Source: Aureivirga marina
GTDB taxonomy: Bacteria; Bacteroidota; Bacteroidia; Flavobacteriales; Flavobacteriaceae
Assembly (NCBI RefSeq): GCF_015767265.1
Contig: NZ_JADPIB010000004.1
Coordinates: forward strand, 186,001 to 250,000
DNA length: 64,000 bases
Reading direction: 5' to 3'
Part shown: positions 43,949 to 52,253 of the stretch, piece after piece
How the letters are laid out: the number at the start of each line of letters is the position of its first letter
Numbering within the stretch: the stretch's first letter is position 1
The notes under the pieces: generated by a model
Seen by the model: the letters and a program-made list of their open reading frames with translations, nothing else
Told to the model about the DNA's origin: nothing
Databases searched by the model: none
Made by a program: the position numbers and the translations under genes

Positions 43949-45469
43949 TTGAAAGATAATCCAACCCCACTAAACCAAATTTTCTTCGGACCTCCAGGAA
44001 CAGGAAAAACATACAAAACTATTACGGAGGCGATACGAATTATTGAACCATCTTTTTTTAAAGAAGAAAAGTTTGAAAATGATAGAGAATCTTTGAAGCA
44101 ACGATTTGATCATTATGTTTCAGAAGGAAATATTGTATTTACAACTTTTCATCAAAGTATGGATTATACTGATTTTATGGAAGGAATAAAACCTTCTGTA
44201 GATGATAATGGAAATATTATTTATGAAGTAAAAGATGGGATATTTAAATCGATTTGTAACCAAGCAAAAGAAATTAAATCTTCTGAGAAATTAAACCATT
44301 GGGAACAACGAAAGTTTTATAAAATGTCTTTAGGAGGAAAACCAAATCCGGAGATTCATGAATGGTGTTTGGAGAATAATTATATCGCACTAGGTTATGG
44401 TGGGAAAAATGATTTGTCATCGCTACTTGGTTTGGATGCTCGAAAGACAAAAGAGAAGTTTTATGAATTAAATCAAGATTTAGAAGACGAATCAAATTAT
44501 CATTGGAAAGCAACGGAACTTTTTTTAGGAATGGAAGAAGGTGATGTTGTTGTGGTTTCTAAAGGAAATCATATTATTGATGCGATTGGAATTGTTGATG
44601 GAGATTATGAATATAAAACGGATGAAGAGATTCGCTATTTTCATTATCGAAAAGTAAAGTGGATTGCAAAAGATTTAGATGTTAGTCCAGAAAGGTTTTT
44701 ACACAAAAAAATTTCACAGCAAACAATTTATAAACTAAAAAAAGAGAGCATCAAGTTTAAAGCTTTTCAGCAGTTGACAGATTCGGGAGAGAATGTAACT
44801 GAAAAGTATGTTTTAATAATTGATGAAATTAATCGTGGAAATGTTTCTGAGATTTTTGGTGAATTAATCACATTAATAGAAGATGATAAACGTCTTGGGA
44901 ATTCGGAAGCTTTAAAGATTACATTGCCTTATAGTAAAAAGGTTTTCGGTGTTCCTAACAATCTTCATATTATTGGAACAATGAACACAGCAGATAGAAG
45001 TGTGGAAGCGTTGGATTCTGCTTTGCGAAGACGTTTTAGTTTTAAAGAAATTGCTCCAAAATCATCACTTTTAAAAAAGAAAATAATTGTGGGAATTTCT
45101 TTAGAAGAACTTTTAGAAATAATTAATAATAGAATTGAAGTTTTATTAGATAGTGATCATAAAATTGGACATAGTTATTTCTTTTCTGTAGAGAATTTAG
45201 AAGATTTAAAAGCTGTTTTTCAGAATAAAATAATTCCTTTATTACAAGAATATTTCTTTGGAGATTATGCCAAAATTGGATTAGTTTTAGGAGAGAATTT
45301 TGTTTCTAAAAAAGAAAATAATCATTCTGTTTTTGCCAACTTTGAAGACGATGAACATCATTATTCTGATAAAAAAATATATCAGATTGCTAAAGTGGAT
45401 TCTATGAATGTTGCTGAGTTTCAAAATGCTGTTGAATCTTTATTAAATAAAGTTTTAGTTGAAAACTAA
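43949..45469 (+). CDS. mcrB: McrB-like AAA+ restriction subunit with inserted domain
   Basis: 506 residues; TTG start at 43949 because no ATG lies between the preceding in-frame stop and Walker A. Walker A GPPGTGKT at 14-21, Walker B VLIIDEINRGN (Asp292, Glu293) and the McrB signature MNTADRS (345-351) with ALRRRFSF identify the McrB GTPase lineage. About 160 residues (roughly 115-275: FYKMSLGGKPN, NNYIALGYGG, EGDVVVVSKGNHIIDAIGIV) are inserted between Walker A and B and look like a PUA/EVE-type nucleic-acid-base reader. There is no N-terminal DNA-binding domain, so the insert is the likely target recogniser. The gene overlaps mcrC by 11 bases. Confidence 0.88.
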   Translation: MKDNPTPLNQIFFGPPGTGKTYKTITEAIRIIEPSFFKEEKFENDRESLKQRFDHYVSEGNIVFTTFHQSMDYTDFMEGIKPSVDDNGNIIYEVKDGIFKSICNQAKEIKSSEKLNHWEQRKFYKMSLGGKPNPEIHEWCLENNYIALGYGGKNDLSSLLGLDARKTKEKFYELNQDLEDESNYHWKATELFLGMEEGDVVVVSKGNHIIDAIGIVDGDYEYKTDEEIRYFHYRKVKWIAKDLDVSPERFLHKKISQQTIYKLKKESIKFKAFQQLTDSGENVTEKYVLIIDEINRGNVSEIFGELITLIEDDKRLGNSEALKITLPYSKKVFGVPNNLHIIGTMNTADRSVEALDSALRRRFSFKEIAPKSSLLKKKIIVGISLEELLEIINNRIEVLLDSDHKIGHSYFFSVENLEDLKAVFQNKIIPLLQEYFFGDYAKIGLVLGENFVSKKENNHSVFANFEDDEHHYSDKKIYQIAKVDSMNVAEFQNAVESLLNKVLVEN

Positions 45470-46700
45470 TAAGATAATCACAGTTTATGAACATGAAAAA
45501 TTGTTTGTTCATAAAGGAAAGAAGCAGTTAGATCCAAATCTGTATAAAGAATTAGTGCAAATTTATGGAGATGAATCTGTTCCATATTTTTCATTGTTGC
45601 ATAATGGTGTAAAATTCAATTCTTATGTTGGTGTTTTGCAAATTGGAAATACAACGATTGAAATTTTACCAAAAATGGATCAAATTCATGGAGAAGATTT
45701 TTGGCGAAATAAACTAATTGAAATGTTACAATATGTTGGTGTTTTTAATATTAAAGCACCGACAAATGCTTCGTTAAAATTGAAAAAGAATTCGATTTTA
45801 GAATTATACATTTCTTATTTTATTCAAGAAATTGAATATTTGTTACATTGTGGTTTAGTGAAAAAATATCGTAAGGAAGTTAAAAATTCCAAAGCTTTAA
45901 AAGGGAAATTATTACTTTCTAAACAACTTCAGAAAAACTCTATTCACAAGGAAAAGTTTTTAGTTTCTCATGCTGTATATGATACGAAACATGAAATTCA
46001 TGCTATTTTGTATCAAGCATTATTTTTAATTCAAAATTTGAATTTAGAAAGTGTACACGGAAAAGTAAAGCGAATTTTATTAGAGTTTCCAGAATTTCCT
46101 AAAACGAAAATTACGGAAAAAACATTTGCGAATATTATTTTAGATAGAAAAACAAAAGTGTATGAAAATGTTCTTCAGATTGCAAAAATGTTGTTGTTGA
46201 ATTTACATCCAGATATTCGAAATGGTGGAAATGATGTTTTAGCAATCATGTTTGATATGAATATGCTTTGGGAGAAATTTATTTTCAAAGTTTTAAAGAA
46301 TCATCTTTCTAAAACACATGAAGTGATTGCACAAGATTCAAAAAAGTTTTGGAAATCGGAAAAGAGAACAACTTCTACAATGCAACCAGATATTTTAATA
46401 AAAGGAAAAAGTGGTGAACTTTCGATTGTCTTGGATACAAAATGGAAAAATACAATGAATTCGCCTTTGTCTGTACATGATTTACGACAAATGTTTGTAT
46501 ATAAGCATTTTTATAAAGCAGAAAAAGTTGCATTAATTTTTCCACATATTGTAAGTGAAATTGATAAAGGACATTTTTTTCATCCAAAAGAAGAAATTGG
46601 AAAAGAATCCTGTGATTTAATCTATATAAACTTACAGGAAAAAGGAAATATCTCGATGCTTGAAAATCATGAAAAGTTGCTTCATTATATTAAAAATTAG
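45459..46700 (+). CDS. mcrC: McrC-like nuclease subunit
   Basis: 413 residues from a TTG that overlaps the 3' end of mcrB, giving coupled translation. The N-terminal half (VGVLQIGNTTIEILPKMD, LIEMLQYVGVFNI) is the McrC part that binds the McrB ring. The C-terminal PD-(D/E)xK nuclease has Asp311 in MQPDIL and VLDTKWK with Asp326 and Lys328. In the family McrC stimulates GTP hydrolysis and cuts DNA after translocation by McrB. Together these form a type IV-like restriction system against modified DNA. No methyltransferase is seen near it, as expected for that type. Confidence 0.9.
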   Translation: MKTNKIITVYEHEKLFVHKGKKQLDPNLYKELVQIYGDESVPYFSLLHNGVKFNSYVGVLQIGNTTIEILPKMDQIHGEDFWRNKLIEMLQYVGVFNIKAPTNASLKLKKNSILELYISYFIQEIEYLLHCGLVKKYRKEVKNSKALKGKLLLSKQLQKNSIHKEKFLVSHAVYDTKHEIHAILYQALFLIQNLNLESVHGKVKRILLEFPEFPKTKITEKTFANIILDRKTKVYENVLQIAKMLLLNLHPDIRNGGNDVLAIMFDMNMLWEKFIFKVLKNHLSKTHEVIAQDSKKFWKSEKRTTSTMQPDILIKGKSGELSIVLDTKWKNTMNSPLSVHDLRQMFVYKHFYKAEKVALIFPHIVSEIDKGHFFHPKEEIGKESCDLIYINLQEKGNISMLENHEKLLHYIKN

Positions 46701-46853
46701 ATAACAATATTTTTAGATTAAAAATGTATAATTAATAATATTTGCAATTTTTAATTAAAGTAAATTGTGAATTTTAATAAAAAGAAAGATATTTGTAGTC
46801 GAAAATTTAAAAGATTTCTTTTAAATAAAAATTGTTAATTAAAAAAAATAAAA

Positions 46854-48482
46854 ATGAAACAGTTAAAGAAATTGAAGTTTCTAGGAGTAATCCTAGTGGG
46901 AATTAGTATGCTATTTTTGACCTCGTGTTCAAGTACTCCAGAAAATATTAAAGTGATTCCAAAAGATGCAGATGTTGTATCTGTGGTAGATGTTTTATCT
47001 CTTGCAAAAAAAGGAAAAGTACATGAAATGCAAGAATTTAATTTCTATAAAACTTTAAGTAAAGAAATTCAAAATGATAATTCACAACCTTCTAAAGTTC
47101 TTCAAGAAATGCTTGAAAATCCGTTGAGTTCAGGAGTGAAATTGACAGGTGATTTGGTAATGTTTACAAAAATAATATCTAGATATAATTATGTTTTTGC
47201 TTCAATTGAATTGTCAAATGGAAAATCTTTTGGTTCTTTTATAGAGAAAGTTTTTAAGGATAGTGATAAAGAATATGTTTTAAAGAAAGAAGATAATTAC
47301 ACTTACATTTTATTTAATGATATGTTTGCAATAAGTTGGGATGATGATAAAGCAGTTTTTATGGTACAACCGATATTTTCTGATTCTGAAAAATTTATTG
47401 CAGAAATTGGAAATCTTTATAATAAATCAGAAACGGAGTCAATTACAAAAAATGAAAAGTTCAATAATTTCTATGAAGATAGAAAAGATATAAGTGTTTG
47501 GATTTCTTCAAATTTATATATGGATTCAAGAGAATTTAAATCTTTCCAACGAGAATTTAATTTAGATTTTTCAGATAATTATTCTGCTTATTTTGTTGAT
47601 TTTAAAGATGGAGAAATTGCAGTTTCTACAAAGTCATATTTAAACAAAGAACTTGAACAAAAAATAAATGAGTTGAAGTTTACAGATAATAAAATGAATG
47701 CTGATTTGTTGAAGTTTTTACCAGAAAATGAATATTTTTTAGCAAGTACAAGTATAAATCCTATGGCAATTTATAACTTTTTAAGTTCTGGAGGGAAAAT
47801 GCAAGAAATAAATAAAACATTCAAAAAAGAATTAGGATTTGAGATTCAAAATATTTTTGAAGAGCTAAACGGAAACATTGTTTTCGGAATTTCTGATTTT
47901 AAAAAAATAAAATATTCTTATAAGCCTTATTATTCAGAAACCGAAAGAGAAAAAGAAGAAACTCTACCAATAATTGGATTGGCTTTTGAAATAAATGGGA
48001 ATAAAATTATTAAAGAATTATTGGATAAAGATTCTAAAAATATTTTTGTAAATAAAGGAGATTATTATGAGTTTAAATTCGATGGAAAAGTACCAGCGTA
48101 TTTTGCATTTGATGAGAAGTTTGCATTTTTTACAAATGATTTAACAAGTATTAAAGCTTTCAAAAATGGAGGATTTCCTTCAAATAGTTTAGATGATTCA
48201 ACTTTAGCAAAAGGAATAAAAAATAATTGTTCTTTTGCCTTTTTAAATTTAAATTTTGATGAATATCCAGAAGATTTACAAAATGAAGTTGGTGTAAATC
48301 GTGATTCAAAATTAAAAATTGGTGTAGATATTTGGAATTCTATTATGAAAGATGTTGAATTCAAACAAAAAGATGCATTTAACGGAGAAATGATTATTAA
48401 ATTAAACAAAAATGAAAACAATAGTTTATATACAATAATCAAAACAATTGATGATAATTATAACGAAATTACATCTTTATAA
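46854..48482 (+). CDS. DUF4836 lipoprotein
   Basis: 542 residues with lipoprotein signal (SMLFLTSCSSTPE). The family is recognisable from IPKDADVVSVVDVLSLAKKG, DLVMFTKIISRYNYVFASIEL, LKFLPENEYFLASTSINP and NCSFAFLNLNFDEYPED. DUF4836 is common in Bacteroidota and its function is unknown. The ABC ATPase gene starts 8 bases after the stop, and the permease follows at 2 bases, so the lipoprotein is likely to be a partner or client of that transporter. Confidence 0.85.
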   Translation: MKQLKKLKFLGVILVGISMLFLTSCSSTPENIKVIPKDADVVSVVDVLSLAKKGKVHEMQEFNFYKTLSKEIQNDNSQPSKVLQEMLENPLSSGVKLTGDLVMFTKIISRYNYVFASIELSNGKSFGSFIEKVFKDSDKEYVLKKEDNYTYILFNDMFAISWDDDKAVFMVQPIFSDSEKFIAEIGNLYNKSETESITKNEKFNNFYEDRKDISVWISSNLYMDSREFKSFQREFNLDFSDNYSAYFVDFKDGEIAVSTKSYLNKELEQKINELKFTDNKMNADLLKFLPENEYFLASTSINPMAIYNFLSSGGKMQEINKTFKKELGFEIQNIFEELNGNIVFGISDFKKIKYSYKPYYSETEREKEETLPIIGLAFEINGNKIIKELLDKDSKNIFVNKGDYYEFKFDGKVPAYFAFDEKFAFFTNDLTSIKAFKNGGFPSNSLDDSTLAKGIKNNCSFAFLNLNFDEYPEDLQNEVGVNRDSKLKIGVDIWNSIMKDVEFKQKDAFNGEMIIKLNKNENNSLYTIIKTIDDNYNEITSL

Positions 48483-48490
48483 TTCTTGAA

Positions 48491-49123
48491 ATGCAAATTG
48501 AATTAAAAAATATAAAACCACAATATATGTCAGAAGCTGAGGTAAAAGCTTCTGACATTTATCTTCAAAAAAGTGTGGTTTTTGAAAAAAGGAAAAAATA
48601 TTTAATTAAAGCAAATTCAGGAAATGGTAAAACTTCAATTTTGAATTTTATTTATGGAAGTAATTTAAAATTTGATGGAGAAATTTTTTATAATAAAGAA
48701 CGTAAAGAAAAAGAAGTTTTTACATACAGAAAGGAACATATTAGTTATGTTTTTCAAGATTTTAAATTGTTTCCTAGTTTAACTTTATTGGAAAATATTC
48801 AATTAAAAAATCGATTGACAAATTATAAAACAGAAGAAGAAATAATTGCATTAATTAATCGTGTACAGCTTGGAGAAAAGAAAAATGACTTGCTAGAAAA
48901 ATTTTCTTTAGGACAAAAACAACGAGTTGCAATTATTCGAGCGCTTTGTCAACCGTTTGACTTTTTATTATTGGATGAACCTTTTAGTCATTTAGATAAT
49001 GAAAATATTGAAATTTTGATTTCGATTCTTAAGGAAGAACTAGAAAAACAGCAAGCTAGTTTATTGATGACTTCATTGGGAACTGTTTCTTGTTTTGAAT
49101 TTGATCGTGTTTTAAATCTTTAA
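48491..49123 (+). CDS. ABC transporter ATPase
   Basis: 210 residues, the length of LolD/MacB-type ATPases. Walker A reads ANSGNGKTSILNFIYG, where the first Gly is Ala. The Q-loop is SYVFQDFKLFPSLTLLENI, the signature is FSLGQKQRVAIIRAL (altered from LSGGQ), Walker B is FLLLDEPFSHLD; the switch His is replaced by SLGTVSC or lies elsewhere. Such ATPases power mechanotransmission or lipoprotein release with an FtsX-like permease. The altered Walker A first residue and missing switch His may mean modified turnover. It lies between DUF4836 and the permease in one operon. Confidence 0.85.
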   Translation: MQIELKNIKPQYMSEAEVKASDIYLQKSVVFEKRKKYLIKANSGNGKTSILNFIYGSNLKFDGEIFYNKERKEKEVFTYRKEHISYVFQDFKLFPSLTLLENIQLKNRLTNYKTEEEIIALINRVQLGEKKNDLLEKFSLGQKQRVAIIRALCQPFDFLLLDEPFSHLDNENIEILISILKEELEKQQASLLMTSLGTVSCFEFDRVLNL

Positions 49124-49125
49124 TT

Positions 49126-50307
49126 ATGCTTTTAAAACTTCAAAAAAAAACACTGATAAAATCTCAAATTATCGGTTATGCTTTTACTTTATTAATTGGA
49201 ATGTCTATTCTTTTGACAGTTTTTCAATTGTATATAGATGTAAATCCGCTTTTGACAGAACAAACGGATATTTTTAAAAAGCAATCAGCGATTATCAGTA
49301 AAAAAATATCTCTTTTTAAAACTTTAAATAAAGAGAAGATTTACTTTAAAGAAAAAGAAATTGAAGAGCTAAAAAAACTTGATTTTATTGAGAATGTTTC
49401 CGTGTTTCAAAATACAAATTTTAAAGTACAAGCTTTTACAAGCGGATCGAGTAATTTTCCAATGTTTCAAACAGATTTGTTTTTTGAAAGTATTCCAGAT
49501 ATTTATTTAGATATCAATCCAGAAGAGTGGAAATGGAATGCGTCAGAAAATTTTATTCCAATTATAATTCCAGAAAATTATTTAAATCTATATAATTTTG
49601 GCTTTGCAGAAAGTCAGGGTTTACCAGTTCTATCTAAGAATACGATTTCAAATTTGACTTTTAATTTACAGATTACAGGGAATTATACTTCTCAGAATTT
49701 TAAAAGTAGAATTGTTGGATTTTCAAGTAAAATAAATTCGATTTTAGTTCCAAATGATTTTTTGATTTGGGCAAATAAAAAATTCTCCGATTCCAATAAT
49801 TCAAATAAAATAAATCGAGTTTTATTGGAATTTAACAAACCAGCAGACGAACAGATTTTAAACTTTTTCAAATCTAAGGATTATGAGATTAATAAAGAAA
49901 AACTGGAATTTAGTAAATTGTTTTTCTTTTTTAAATCAGCGATCATTTTTGTGTTTATAATTTCTTTAATAATCGTGATTTTATCCATTGCATTTATCTT
50001 TTTGAGTTTAAATTTAATTATTCAGAGAAACAAAGAAATGTTATTGAATTTAGCTAATATTGGTTATACATATCAACAAATTGCAAAGTTTTACCAAATT
50101 ATGATAAGCGTTGTAACTGTTTTTGTTTTGTTTTTTGCAGGAATTTTAAGTACAACTTTTAGAAATATGTATTTAGTAAAGATTTCCGAATTATTAAATT
50201 TTAAAAGGCAAGAGAATTTTATATTTATTGGAATGTTTTTGGTTTTAATTTTATTATTAGGAATTTATAATACAATCATTATTAGGAAAATTAAAAAGGT
50301 TGTTTAA
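49126..50307 (+). CDS. FtsX/MacB-like ABC permease
   Basis: 393 residues with four membrane segments: one near the N-terminus (FTLLIGMSILLTVFQL), then a large periplasmic domain of about 215 residues, then three C-terminal helices (IIFVFIISLIIVILSIAFIF, IMISVVTVFVLFFAGIL, FIFIGMFLVLILLLGIY). This 1+3 plan with an extracellular domain is typical of FtsX/LolC/MacB proteins. It starts two bases after the ATPase. The set looks dedicated to the neighbouring lipoprotein, possibly for envelope handling. Confidence 0.78.
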   Translation: MLLKLQKKTLIKSQIIGYAFTLLIGMSILLTVFQLYIDVNPLLTEQTDIFKKQSAIISKKISLFKTLNKEKIYFKEKEIEELKKLDFIENVSVFQNTNFKVQAFTSGSSNFPMFQTDLFFESIPDIYLDINPEEWKWNASENFIPIIIPENYLNLYNFGFAESQGLPVLSKNTISNLTFNLQITGNYTSQNFKSRIVGFSSKINSILVPNDFLIWANKKFSDSNNSNKINRVLLEFNKPADEQILNFFKSKDYEINKEKLEFSKLFFFFKSAIIFVFIISLIIVILSIAFIFLSLNLIIQRNKEMLLNLANIGYTYQQIAKFYQIMISVVTVFVLFFAGILSTTFRNMYLVKISELLNFKRQENFIFIGMFLVLILLLGIYNTIIIRKIKKVV

Positions 50308-50424
50308 ATACTAGAAAAATTCAATGTTTTAGTCGAAATTTGATTGTTTCTAAATAGAAGTAAATCAAAGAGGAAATTGTTAGCAATAATTATATTTTCC
50401 GACAAAAAACAAAACTAGATTTAT

Positions 50425-51258
50425 ATGGCCATTCAAGAAATAAAAACATATACTTACCAAAATAAATTTACATTACAAGTTGTGCAATTTGAGAAAGCAT
50501 GTGTTGTTCATAAACCAACACAAGTGGATGCTTATTCAATTTATTGGATTAAAGAAGGAAAAGGAACGTATCAAATCGATTTTGAAAGCTATGATTTTGA
50601 TGGAGGAGTTTTATTTTTTCTTTCTCCTGGACAAATTTTTACTGTGGAATCTGAGAAAATAAAGGAAGCGTATCAATTGACATTTAATCCAGATTTTTAT
50701 TGTATTCAAACACATGATGCAGAAATTGCTTGTAATGGAGTTTTGTTTAATAATATTTATGAATCTCCTTTTGTAAAACCTTGTAAAAAAGATGTTTTAA
50801 AATTAGATTTTATTGTAGAGAATTTAATGGAAGAATTTTCTAATTCAAATACAGCAAAATATGATATGTTACAATCTTATTTAAAACAATTTATTATTCT
50901 TTCTGTACGAATTAAAAAAGAGAATCATATTGTAAAAGATGATAATGAAACAAAACTATTTAAAGATTTTAGTCTTTTAGTGGAGCAGAATTTTAGAAAT
51001 TTACATAGTGTAACAGAATATGCAAATCGACTTGGACTTTCTCCGAAATCTATTACGAAGCATTTTCAGAAACTCGGAACGACGACACCAAGTGATTATA
51101 TTAAAAATAGAATTGTTTTAGAAGCAAAACGACAACTTTTATATTCGGATGCTACAATTAAACATATAGCATTTGATTTAGGATTTAATGATCCAGCATA
51201 TTTCTCAAGATTTTTTACAAAAGCTGTTGGGAAATCTCCTGTACAGTTTCGAAAATAG
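50425..51258 (+). CDS. AraC-family transcriptional regulator
   Basis: 277 residues. The N-terminal part (1-165) is a cupin-like sensor (VDAYSIYWIKEGKGTYQIDF, DGGVLFFLSPGQIFTVES). The C-terminal two-HTH DNA-binding domain (about 175-277) has TEYANRLGLSPKSITKHFQK and HIAFDLGFNDPAYFSRFFTKAVGKSPVQFRK, the AraC signature. The ligand is unknown. The zinc-ribbon and cupredoxin genes lie directly downstream on the same strand, preceded by a GTCCA direct repeat that could be its target. Confidence 0.9.
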   Translation: MAIQEIKTYTYQNKFTLQVVQFEKACVVHKPTQVDAYSIYWIKEGKGTYQIDFESYDFDGGVLFFLSPGQIFTVESEKIKEAYQLTFNPDFYCIQTHDAEIACNGVLFNNIYESPFVKPCKKDVLKLDFIVENLMEEFSNSNTAKYDMLQSYLKQFIILSVRIKKENHIVKDDNETKLFKDFSLLVEQNFRNLHSVTEYANRLGLSPKSITKHFQKLGTTTPSDYIKNRIVLEAKRQLLYSDATIKHIAFDLGFNDPAYFSRFFTKAVGKSPVQFRK

Positions 51259-51284
51259 TTATTGAAATAAAATGATAAGATATA

Positions 51285-51312
51285 TCCTCTCTTTTTTAAA
51301 GGGAGGTTTTTT
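51285..51312 (+). terminator. Terminator of the AraC-family gene
   Basis: CCTCTCTTT / AAAGGGAGG with one mismatch and a T run after it. Confidence 0.7.
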
Positions 51313-51392
51313 GTTTTAAAAGAGGATATTTTTCGCTTTTAAATTAAAAATGAAGGATGATTTATAGCAAAAATCCACCAAAAACTTCACCA

Positions 51393-51458
51393 GTCCAAAC
51401 CTTAGGAACTTTTGTCCATTTTTTAGCACTCCTAACTGTCGCATCTTTGTAATGTAAA
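51393..51458 (+). promoter_or_regulatory. Direct repeat and promoter before the zinc-ribbon gene
   Basis: GTCCA occurs at 51393-51397 and 51414-51418, 21 bases apart, the spacing expected of an AraC-family dimer. CATCTTTG downstream is one base off TAnnTTTG and lies about 25 bases before the ATG at 51475. Confidence 0.45.
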
Positions 51459-51474
51459 ACAAAAACAATGAATT

Positions 51475-51600
51475 ATGAAAGATAAAGAAACAAATAATAT
51501 AGAGTGTTCAAAATGTGGAACCACCTATGAATCTGGAAAAGAATGTCCAAATTGTTGGGGATATCAAGAGTACGGAAACGAAACAAATGAAAAAAAGTAG
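51475..51600 (+). CDS. 41-residue zinc-ribbon protein
   Basis: A 41-residue frame with ATG, too small for ordinary gene lists. It holds two Cys pairs, CSKCGTTYESG and CPNCWGYQEYGNE, a minimal rubredoxin/zinc-ribbon fold. The NCWGYQEY tail is a pattern I have seen in small Flavobacteriaceae proteins. It may be an iron or zinc protein acting as an electron carrier or a regulator's partner. It sits between the AraC gene and the cupredoxin-like gene. Confidence 0.75.
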   Translation: MKDKETNNIECSKCGTTYESGKECPNCWGYQEYGNETNEKK

Positions 51601-51629
51601 AGAGTTTAAATAATTTATAATTATAGTAA

Positions 51630-51657
51630 TTCCCTTCTTTATTTATGGAGGAGGGAA
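51630..51657. repeat. Imperfect hairpin between zinc-ribbon and cupredoxin-like genes
   Basis: TTCCCTTCTT pairs imperfectly with GGAGGAGGGAA, followed by a T run (ACTTTTTC). Resembles a weak terminator. Confidence 0.45.
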
Positions 51658-51707
51658 CTTTTTCTAAATCAATTAATCTAATAATAAATAATTCAAAACA
51701 ATTTAAG

Positions 51708-52070
51708 ATGAAAAAATTTTTAGCAATTTTAGTAATGGTATTAGGTTTTACTTTTACTGCACAAGCACAAAAAGCTAAAAAAGTAGCTTTAGAACAAACA
51801 AAAGGAGAGTTTACACAAAAGAGTTTGACACTTTCAGAAGGAACGTATGTTTTTGAAATTGAAAATGCAGGTGTAGGACATGATGTAGGATTTGTTTTAG
51901 CTCCAAAAGGAAAAACTTCTGAAAAACATCATATTAAAAATGCATATGTTACTTCTTTAGTAAAGAATAATAAGAAATCAAAGTCTAAAAAAGTTACATT
52001 AACTAAAGGTGAATATGTTTATTTCTGTCCACTAAATCCAACTCCTCAGTATACCCTGATAGTGGAATAA
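51708..52070 (+). CDS. Secreted cupredoxin-like protein
   Basis: 120 residues from the ATG giving MKKFLAILVMVLGFTFTAQAQ, a signal peptide with AQA cleavage; a longer upstream frame is not needed. The mature part is a small beta sandwich with NAGVGHDVGFVLAP (His ligand candidate) and EYVYFCPLNPTPQYTLIVE (Cys ligand candidate). True plastocyanin-type proteins have a second His and usually a Met after the Cys; here PLNPTPQY follows and neither is present, so a blue copper site would be atypical or absent. The HHIKNAYV block may supply other ligands. Periplasmic location is predicted. Confidence 0.7.
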   Translation: MKKFLAILVMVLGFTFTAQAQKAKKVALEQTKGEFTQKSLTLSEGTYVFEIENAGVGHDVGFVLAPKGKTSEKHHIKNAYVTSLVKNNKKSKSKKVTLTKGEYVYFCPLNPTPQYTLIVE

Positions 52071-52094
52071 GTTTATAATGATTATTAATGGGGG

Positions 52095-52121
52095 AACCTC
52101 GCTTTGTAGCGAGGTTTTTTT
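52095..52121 (+). terminator. Terminator of the cupredoxin-like gene
   Basis: AACCTCGCT, loop TTGT, AGCGAGGTT and then a T run. Confidence 0.92.
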
Positions 52122-52183
52122 GTTTTGTAAACATAAAAATTGCAAGAATAAAAGAAGAAGTAACACTTTTCAATTTTACTTTA

Positions 52184-52191
52184 TAGTTTTG
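52184..52191 (+). promoter_or_regulatory. Probable -7 element of sbcD
   Basis: TAGTTTTG fits TAnnTTTG and lies about 62 bases before the ATG. No TTG at the expected distance. Confidence 0.35.
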
Positions 52192-52253
52192 TGAAATAAA
52201 ATGATTTTCTCAATTAATTTTAATAAATTCAGATAATCAAAAATCAATTTCAC

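Noticed and set aside
43949-46700. McrBC as part of a full restriction-modification set
   Set aside because: No methyltransferase or specificity gene lies nearby, and McrBC acts alone on modified DNA.
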